Shown here: piece after piece, positions 6,025-6,727 of the stretch
Layout: every line of letters starts with the position of its first letter
How positions within the stretch are numbered: position 1 is the stretch's first letter
Origin: Promethearchaeota archaeon
Lineage (GTDB): Archaea; Asgardarchaeota; Lokiarchaeia; Sigyniarchaeales; SOKP01
Direction of reading: 5' to 3'
Assembly (NCBI GenBank): GCA_019057355.1
Contig: DXJM01000059.1
Span: forward strand, 1 to 6,727
DNA length: 6,727 nt
Notes under the pieces: model-generated
The model's database searches: none
What the model saw: the letters and a program-made list of their open reading frames with translations, nothing else
What the model was told of the DNA's origin: nothing
Made by a program: the position numbers and the translations under genes

Positions 6025-6073
6025 ACCTATTTTATTAATTATATTTTCCATAATATCCTTAATTTTATTCTGA

Positions 6074-6093
6074 TTTTTTCATTTAGTCTTTTT
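6074..6093 (+). terminator. Weak T-rich terminator candidate after the hydrolase gene
   Basis: Six T (6074-6079) and five T (within 6088-6093) about 50-70 bases after the hydrolase stop. No stem is seen. This overlaps the possible gene remnant. Confidence 0.3.
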
Positions 6094-6234
6094 AGATATG
6101 AATATATAAACGGCAAACATCAACCAGGTGTTTTTAAAAAGAAAGATACACATGTAGTTCTTATTCATATAGTAAAAGATGATAGCATTTCTGGTTCGCT
6201 TAATAAAATAAAGGAAATCTTTTCAAAAATTTAT

Positions 6235-6243
6235 AAAAAAAAA
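6235..6243 (-). terminator. T-run terminator candidate after the GNAT gene
   Basis: Nine consecutive A on the + strand read as nine T on the - strand, about 75 bases beyond the GNAT stop. This suits archaeal U-tract termination but lacks a stem. Confidence 0.35.
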
Positions 6244-6315
6244 CTTAACATGTTTTAAAAAACGATTAGTAAAGTGCTCTTTAATACCTTTCGGAGGAAC
6301 TGTTGACTCTTTTTT

Positions 6316-6727
6316 TTAAATATCCATCTCAAATTCGACGCGTTCGACCCCTGAATGGAGGTGATTTTTAATAACGGGAATACCATCTTCATTTGGTTCT
6401 CCCAGTAGTTTCATACCAATCTTTTTATGGAAATTCATTGATTCTAAATTAGCCGGAATTGTTATGGCTTTTATTTTATTACATCCCTTATTTTTAGCAT
6501 AATTTATATAATGCTCATACAACTTCCGACCTATTCCATGCCGATGGAGATCCATCCTCACCCCAATCAAATGAACCCATCCCGTTTTTTTTTCATGATC
6601 TATAAAACCTAAAAGATAAGCTATTACTTTCTCTCCTTCTTTTATCACCCAGGAATTATCACCATTCTGTCTTAAAAATGAAGTTGAATGCAGGTAATTA
6701 GTCCTGTCAGTGCCCCAAAAATCTACA
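6316..6727 (-). CDS. GNAT family N-acetyltransferase, N-terminus beyond the window
   Basis: This GCN5-related acetyltransferase should move an acetyl group from acetyl-CoA to an amine; its substrate is unknown. The frame stays open from its stop at 6316 to the right edge, giving 136 visible residues that begin VDFWGTDRTN. In visible numbering, strand and motif A are WVHLIGVRMD (50-59) followed by HRHGIGRKLYEHY (61-73), where the acetyl-CoA loop normally reads R/Q-x-x-G-x-G and here starts with His61. AITIPANLESMNFHKKIGM (87-105) matches motif B, and GVERVEFEM (126-134) matches the usual dRVxF ending. An internal GTG at 6648 would give only 110 residues and drop the conserved lead-in strand, so it is rejected as the start. 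The gene is convergent with the hydrolase, and nothing here links it to the neighbours. Confidence 0.85.
   Translation of the reverse strand, partial: VDFWGTDRTNYLHSTSFLRQNGDNSWVIKEGEKVIAYLLGFIDHEKKTGWVHLIGVRMDLHRHGIGRKLYEHYINYAKNKGCNKIKAITIPANLESMNFHKKIGMKLLGEPNEDGIPVIKNHLHSGVERVEFEMDI

Larger units (their letters stand above)
6025..6258 (+). pseudogene. Start-less protein-like open stretch, probable gene remnant
   Basis: In the same frame as the hydrolase, 77 codons after its stop stay open until TAA at 6256, which is long for such AT-rich DNA. The first 23 codons or so look like spacer (mostly Phe, Ile, Asn). From about 6094 the translation becomes protein-like, starting RYEYINGKHQPGVFKKKDTH and continuing through a hydrophobic strand (VVLIHIV) and an amphipathic helix (SLNKIKEIFSKIYKKKL). 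There is no ATG, GTG or TTG usable as a start and no SD, and the hydrolase is already complete at its stop. The likeliest reading is an internal fragment of a decayed gene. I do not recognise the parent family. Chance remains possible. Confidence 0.35.

Noticed and set aside
6022..6258. Stop-codon readthrough extending the hydrolase by 77 residues
   Set aside because: The hydrolase already has its full triad and family length at its TAA, and the first codons after the stop look like spacer DNA.
6288..6372. SD-like GGAGG (6293-6297) followed by a short TTG frame, and a perfect GGAGGTGAT at 6357-6365 on the + strand
   Set aside because: The frame is only about 22 codons and runs antisense into the GNAT gene. 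The second motif has no start codon after it and encodes GNAT residues on the other strand.
6646..6648. GTG as the start of the GNAT gene
   Set aside because: The frame is open to the window edge and upstream residues fit the family, so this is an internal valine.
1..6727. CRISPR arrays, tRNA or rRNA genes, insertion sequences
   Set aside because: No regularly spaced repeats, cloverleaf-like segments, transposase motifs or terminal inverted repeats with target duplications were found by reading both strands.

Overview
The window looks archaeal. Genes are preceded by AT-only TATA-like boxes and Shine-Dalgarno (SD) motifs, GTG starts occur, the main operon ends in a T-rich tract instead of a strong hairpin, and intergenic DNA is very AT-rich. 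An Asgard (Lokiarchaeia-like) source would fit the style and gene mix, but no lineage marker is present. An anaerobic lifestyle is inferred from the oxygen-sensitive Fe-S enzyme types.

Region 1 (about 1-3530, + strand) is a tight five-gene operon. It holds (i) a COG3581-type relative of 2-hydroxyacyl-CoA dehydratases, (ii) a BadF/HgdC-type ATP-dependent activase with an extra C-terminal four-cysteine motif, (iii) an unrecognised 68-residue protein, (iv) a PlsC-fold acyltransferase relative whose catalytic histidine and PEG glycine are replaced, and (v) an unrecognised 74-residue acidic protein. A TATA-like promoter lies at 45-52 and a T-rich terminator at 3504-3529. The first two genes resemble a split version of the giant 'CoA-activase' proteins and should form an ATP-driven one-electron reduction pair. 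The other three are candidate new partners.

Region 2 (about 3690-6024) is more AT-rich and holds a divergent pair. On the - strand is an Old Yellow Enzyme family flavoprotein with C-terminal Fe-S cysteines but no FAD/NAD(P)H module. Its conserved N-terminus runs upstream of the first ATG, pointing to a possible AUU start. On the + strand is an alpha/beta hydrolase-fold protein that resembles RhlA/PhaG acyl-transferring enzymes more than ordinary esterases. A 7-2-7 palindrome sits just after its TATA-like box and is a candidate operator.

Region 3 (6025-6727) has a start-less, protein-like open stretch that is probably a gene remnant. It is followed by the C-terminal part of a GNAT acetyltransferase on the - strand that runs off the right edge.

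A shared theme of acyl-CoA or acyl-ACP chemistry (dehydratase-type reductase, acyltransferase fold, enoyl-type reductase, acyl transferase/thioesterase fold) is plausible but inferred. No RNA gene, CRISPR array, IS element or attachment site was seen.
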